A stretch of 64,000 nucleotides of DNA, taken from assembly GCA_009846005.1 (NCBI GenBank), contig VXYL01000056.1, positions 62,001 through 126,000 of the forward strand, written 5' to 3'. The notes beneath the pieces are model-generated. The model was not told the DNA's origin, ran no database searches, and worked only from the letters and a program-made list of their open reading frames with translations. The first letter of the stretch is position 1. Every line of letters begins with the position of its first letter. The stretch is from Gammaproteobacteria bacterium (GTDB lineage Bacteria; Pseudomonadota; Gammaproteobacteria; Pseudomonadales; Azotimanducaceae). Positions 60,743 to 64,000 of this stretch are shown one piece after another. Position numbers and translations under genes: made by a program.

Positions 60743-61299
60743 CGGCGTGCGACCGCCCTGTTGAGCCGTTGTTGACGGCGGCGTTGGACGAACTTGCCGG
60801 CACGGCCGACACGGAACTTTCCCGACACGTCCGCGACTGCCCGCACTGCGCGGCGGCCGCGCGCAAGATCCTGGCAGCGAATGACGCCCTCGACGCGTCG
60901 CTCCGCGAAGGGTTTGTGCTACACCGCGCGTCGTTGCTCGCCCGGGCGCGTTCGAAGGAGCCAACGCCGGGTGCGAGTCGTCGCCGGTGGCGCGCACCAT
61001 GGCCCGCGAACCGACCTGCGCTCGTTTGGGTTGCGGCGGCTGTGGGACTCGTGGCCGTTGCGACCGTCATTGTGGTCGTCACTCCCCGCCAGGAACCGCT
61101 GCCGAGTCCCCGGTTGGCCGCAGAACCCCCGGCGACGGAACAAGCCTCCCAACCGCTGACGGTGGACGCTCCCGGCTATGACGTCGCCGTCATTCCCACG
61201 GAGAATCCCGATGTCACGATTATCTGGTTTGCGAAAGAGACCGACGATGCGGATGTCGTGGACGGTCCCATTGCTGTTGATCCCACTAGCGGCCTGTGA
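60739..61299 (+). CDS. Zinc-finger anti-sigma factor
   Basis: A 186-residue membrane protein. A zinc-binding HxxxCxxC (SRHVRDCPHCA, about residues 28-37) marks an anti-sigma domain; one transmembrane helix (VWVAAAVGLVAVATVIVVV) is followed by a periplasmic tail. The ATG has AGGAGGAG upstream and overlaps the sigma gene. It should hold the sigma factor at the membrane until a periplasmic signal releases it. Confidence 0.88.
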   Translation: MTACDRPVEPLLTAALDELAGTADTELSRHVRDCPHCAAAARKILAANDALDASLREGFVLHRASLLARARSKEPTPGASRRRWRAPWPANRPALVWVAAAVGLVAVATVIVVVTPRQEPLPSPRLAAEPPATEQASQPLTVDAPGYDVAVIPTENPDVTIIWFAKETDDADVVDGPIAVDPTSGL

Positions 61300-61723
61300 C
61301 CTTCTCGGTCCGACGTCGTACCGCCTCGATTTCCAGCTCATCGAAGCCAACGGGCCGGGTAAGCCGGATCCCAGAATCGCCGATGTAGTCGACGAACTAC
61401 GCAAGACGTTCCCGTTCGAAGGCTACGCCCTTGGGAGCGAGTTCAGCATTGCCGTGAAGCCGGATACCGAGTTCACCAAATCAACCGGCACCGGCACCGA
61501 TGATCCCCGTATCGTCTACACCTTCAACGGTGGCTTCCAAACCGCCATCGACCTTGCAAGCCCAGACGGAGACGAAACGCTGCGTCTGCGTGTCGAGAGG
61601 GGCGCCGAACCCGTTCTGGAGACAACGGTCGGCATAAGGCCCGGTCAGACGTTGGTGCTCGGTTCCATGCCGCGCAACCAGGAGGCGACCCTGCTGATCG
61701 TGGTACGGATGGTCGAATCCTAG
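61247..61723 (+). CDS. Lipoprotein of unknown function in the sigma operon
   Basis: A 158-residue lipoprotein: signal peptide [13 protein letters not shown] (lipid cysteine near residue 16), then a beta-rich domain with no recognised family. Its start lies inside the anti-sigma gene, and the three genes form one unit. Starts at 61247 or 61253 both keep the signal. It could be the target or sensor of the sigma system; that is inference from position only. It overlaps ttcA by 4 bp at its end. Confidence 0.7.
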   Translation: MRMSWTVPLLLIPLAACDLLGPTSYRLDFQLIEANGPGKPDPRIADVVDELRKTFPFEGYALGSEFSIAVKPDTEFTKSTGTGTDDPRIVYTFNGGFQTAIDLASPDGDETLRLRVERGAEPVLETTVGIRPGQTLVLGSMPRNQEATLLIVVRMVES

Positions 61724-62541
61724 CCAACGACCTCGGTCAAATCCCGCGTCGGCATCAGCTCAACCGTCCGGCGCAGACGCTCGAAGTCGACCAGCCCGCC
61801 ATCGCCCAAGTGACTCGGCACCACGTGACGCATGGCCCGGGCGATGTTGTCCACGCGACCTGGCTGGGTGGCGTCCCACTCGGCGAGCATGCGCTTGATG
61901 ACGGGCCGCTCGAGGTTGTCCTGGGAACCGCAGAGGTTGCACGGGATGATGGGGTGCCCGCGATACTTCGACCAGCGCTCGATATCCCGTTCGCGGATGT
62001 AGTAGAGCGGCCGGATCACCACATGGTCGCCGTCGTCCGAGACCAGCTTGGGCGGCATGGACTTCAACCGGCCGCCATGGAACATGCTCAGGAACAAGGT
62101 CTCCACCGCGTCGTCCGCATGGTGGCCGAGGGCGATCTTGGTGGCGCCGATGCGCCGGGCGAAGCTGTACAGCACACCCCGCCGCAGGCGTGAACACAAC
62201 GGGCAATACGTCTTGCCCTCGGGTGTGATGGCCTTGACGATCGAATAGGTGTCCTCTTCGACGATGTGATGCTCGACGCCGAGCGTTTCCAGGTAATCCG
62301 GCAGGACGTGGGCGGGGAAGTTCGGCTGCTTCTGATCCAGGTTGACGGCCACCACGTCAAACGAGACCGGTGCATTGCGCTGCAAGGACAGCAGCATGTC
62401 GAGCAGCGTGTAGGAATCCTTCCCGCCGGATAGGCAGGCCATGATGCGATCGCCTTCCCCGATCATGGCGTAGTCGGCCACCGCCTTGCCGGCCAGACGC
62501 CGGAGTTTCTTGCCGAGTTTGTTGGCCTGGGCGCTGGCCAT
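61720..62541 (-). CDS. ttcA: tRNA 2-thiocytidine(32) synthetase TtcA
   Basis: TtcA (273 aa) makes 2-thiocytidine at tRNA position 32. The PP-loop is SGGKDS; the Fe-S cysteines are CPLC ([12 protein letters not shown]) and CNLC ([10 protein letters not shown]); [14 protein letters not shown] is also conserved. Its stop overlaps the convergent lipoprotein gene. The upstream permease gene ends 3 nt before the start, so both may be transcribed together. Confidence 0.97.
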   Translation of the reverse strand: MASAQANKLGKKLRRLAGKAVADYAMIGEGDRIMACLSGGKDSYTLLDMLLSLQRNAPVSFDVVAVNLDQKQPNFPAHVLPDYLETLGVEHHIVEEDTYSIVKAITPEGKTYCPLCSRLRRGVLYSFARRIGATKIALGHHADDAVETLFLSMFHGGRLKSMPPKLVSDDGDHVVIRPLYYIRERDIERWSKYRGHPIIPCNLCGSQDNLERPVIKRMLAEWDATQPGRVDNIARAMRHVVPSHLGDGGLVDFERLRRTVELMPTRDLTEVVG

Positions 62542-62544
62542 TCG

Positions 62545-64000
62545 CTAGACCTCCCGCAGGACCGTGGCGGGCGGCGAGCTCACCAGCTTGCGGGTCCCCA
62601 GGTAGCCCACCGTCGCGATCATCGCCATGCCAATGGCCGGGCCCGTCGCCCAGAGCCAGAAATGCAGGCTGGTCGGCAGTTCGAAGATCTCCCGGTTGAG
62701 GGTGAACACGGTGATTTCCGCTCCGATCACCGCGACGATGCCCGCGAACAGGCCCAGGATGGCGAACTCGGTCACCAGCGCGCCCTGGATCAGCGGCCGC
62801 GTCCCGCCGAGTGCGCGCAGCAGGGCATGCTCCCGCAAGCGCTGGTCGCGACTCGAGCCGATGGACGCGATCAGCACCAGCACCCCGGCACCGAGCACGA
62901 GGTAGAGCACGAGTTCCACGGTCTGGGTGACCCGGTCGATGATGCTGCGCACCTGGAGGATGATCTCGTCCACCTCGATCAAGGTGATCGTCGGGTGCGC
63001 CGAGAGCAGTTCATTCAGGAACGGCTTTTCCTCCCGCGACAGGTGAAAACTCGTCATAAAGGTGGCCGGGTATTCGTCGAGGGTGCCCGGCGAGAAGATG
63101 ATGAAGAAATTGGGCTGCAGGCTGTCCCACTCGACGCTGCGCAGGTTGGTGACGGGAACGGTTAGCGGCAGGCCGCCGATGTCGAAGGTCAGGGTATCGC
63201 CCACCGAGACGCCGATGGAACTCGCGTAGTCGTCCTCCAGGGACGCGGCAGGTTCCCGGGGCCCGTCCCCAGACCACCATTCGCCCGCCACGATGACATT
63301 GTTGTCCGGCAGTTCGGCGGAGAACGTGAGATTGCGCTCCGAACGGATGCCGGGGCCCGGACGCGGCCCGACGCGGCGTCGCCACTCCCTGGCGGATACG
63401 TCGTTCACGGCATTGATGCGGCCGCGAATCATGGGAAACAGCGCACCGTCGTAGTCCGTGCGTTCGGTGAGCAGGCGCTGCACCGCCGCTGCCTCCGATG
63501 GCATGACATTCATGAGGAAGTGGTTGGGCGTGCTCTCGGGAATTTCCGCCTGCCAGTCCTCCACGAGCGCCGTGCGAACCAGCAGCATCACCAGCAAGAG
63601 CATGATCGCGAAACCGAAGATCACGATCTGCGCGACGTTCTCCCGGTAGCGGCGCTGCAGTCCCGCGAGCGCAAGCCGCCAGGTGCTGCCGGCCTGCATG
63701 CCGATTACCCGGCCGCCCCGAAGGAGGATCAGCGCAAGGACCGCGAAGGTGCCGCCGGTCACCACCGCGCCGACGAGCGCTGCAACCGTCAGAATGACGC
63801 TGCCGCTGTGCCAGATGAGAAGCCCGAGACTGCCTGCCGCGGCGAACGAGTAGGTCACGATGGGCGCCACCCCGGTTCCCAAGTCGCGGCGTATCACCCG
63901 CATCGGCGAGATCTTCTTGAGGCCAAGGAGCGGCGGCAACGCGAACGCCAACAGGCATATGAAGCCCGTGATGGAACCGACGAGAAGCGGTCGCAACCCC
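62545..64000 (-). CDS. FtsX-like ABC transporter permease, partial
   Basis: The C-terminal 485 or so codons of a large ABC permease; the frame runs off the end of the window. Two FtsX-type units are present, with helices near QIVIFGFAIMLLLVMLLVRTAL and VELVLYLVLGAGVLVLIASIGSS, a soluble domain between, and the C-terminal EHALLRALGGTRPLIQGALV cytoplasmic loop typical of YbbP/LolCE-like permeases. An ATPase partner should lie beyond the window. Specific substrate unknown. Confidence 0.88.
   Translation of the reverse strand, partial: GLRPLLVGSITGFICLLAFALPPLLGLKKISPMRVIRRDLGTGVAPIVTYSFAAAGSLGLLIWHSGSVILTVAALVGAVVTGGTFAVLALILLRGGRVIGMQAGSTWRLALAGLQRRYRENVAQIVIFGFAIMLLLVMLLVRTALVEDWQAEIPESTPNHFLMNVMPSEAAAVQRLLTERTDYDGALFPMIRGRINAVNDVSAREWRRRVGPRPGPGIRSERNLTFSAELPDNNVIVAGEWWSGDGPREPAASLEDDYASSIGVSVGDTLTFDIGGLPLTVPVTNLRSVEWDSLQPNFFIIFSPGTLDEYPATFMTSFHLSREEKPFLNELLSAHPTITLIEVDEIILQVRSIIDRVTQTVELVLYLVLGAGVLVLIASIGSSRDQRLREHALLRALGGTRPLIQGALVTEFAILGLFAGIVAVIGAEITVFTLNREIFELPTSLHFWLWATGPAIGMAMIATVGYLGTRKLVSSPPATVLREV

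Overview
The window reads as a stretch of chromosome from a high-GC gammaproteobacterium, probably an uncultivated marine or host-associated lineage. Support comes from the conserved gammaproteobacterial neighbourhoods (DUF2066/purM/hda, dcd-apbC-metG-rsx-nth, rnt-grxD, smc-zipA-ligA, ccmABCDE) and from the two-ATP-cone, Pseudomonas-type class Ia ribonucleotide reductase. SMC rather than MukB places it outside the enterics. I see no insertion sequence, prophage or CRISPR array. The mobile component is small: an intein and families of short palindromic repeats.

Layout. 1-5.4 kb: hda, a CDP-alcohol phosphatidyltransferase and a DUF2066 gene, divergent from purM, then dcd and apbC. 5.5-11.8 kb: a cation-efflux gene, metG and an unusual rsx (rnf) operon in the order rsxA-B-D-G-E. 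It has no rsxC; the ferredoxin module of RsxC is instead joined to RsxB. 11.8-18.2 kb: two tandem M16 lipoprotein peptidases on the opposite strand separate rsxE from nth. 18.3-26.9 kb: argG, a Tat-exported FAD oxidase, rnt, grxD, a PatB-type C-S lyase, argD, argF and a COQ4 homologue.

27.0-32 kb: a two-gene operon encodes a glycerol kinase fused to a diguanylate cyclase (GGDEF) domain, followed 3 nt later by a secreted trypsin-like protease. 31.6-38.1 kb: an nrd control region with a probable NrdR box pair, nrdA carrying a 378-residue intein, nrdB, then an odd long-variable-arm tRNA whose anticodon is CGC. 38.1-46.6 kb: an alpha/beta hydrolase, a DUF349 protein, a PepSY/PhoP/PhoQ-like set, a glycine-zipper protein, a GLYK-type glycerate kinase and a DoxX protein. 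46.6-57.2 kb: dinG, a soluble-dehydrogenase-type beta-propeller, a lytic transglycosylase lipoprotein, ligA, zipA and smc. 57.3-64 kb: ccmABCDE, an ECF sigma/anti-sigma/lipoprotein trio, ttcA and a partial FtsX-like permease.

Short GC-rich palindromic repeats built around CGTAGGGG recur through the window. At least four genes (dcd, the cation-efflux gene, argG, the PhoQ-like kinase) take their stop codon from the TAG inside one. Related elements are read in frame inside rsxG, the DUF2066 gene and smc. The observations most worth following are the GlpK-GGDEF fusion, the Rsx complex without an NADH-binding subunit, the Leu-like tRNA with an Ala anticodon, and the NrdA intein with glycine at the +1 position.
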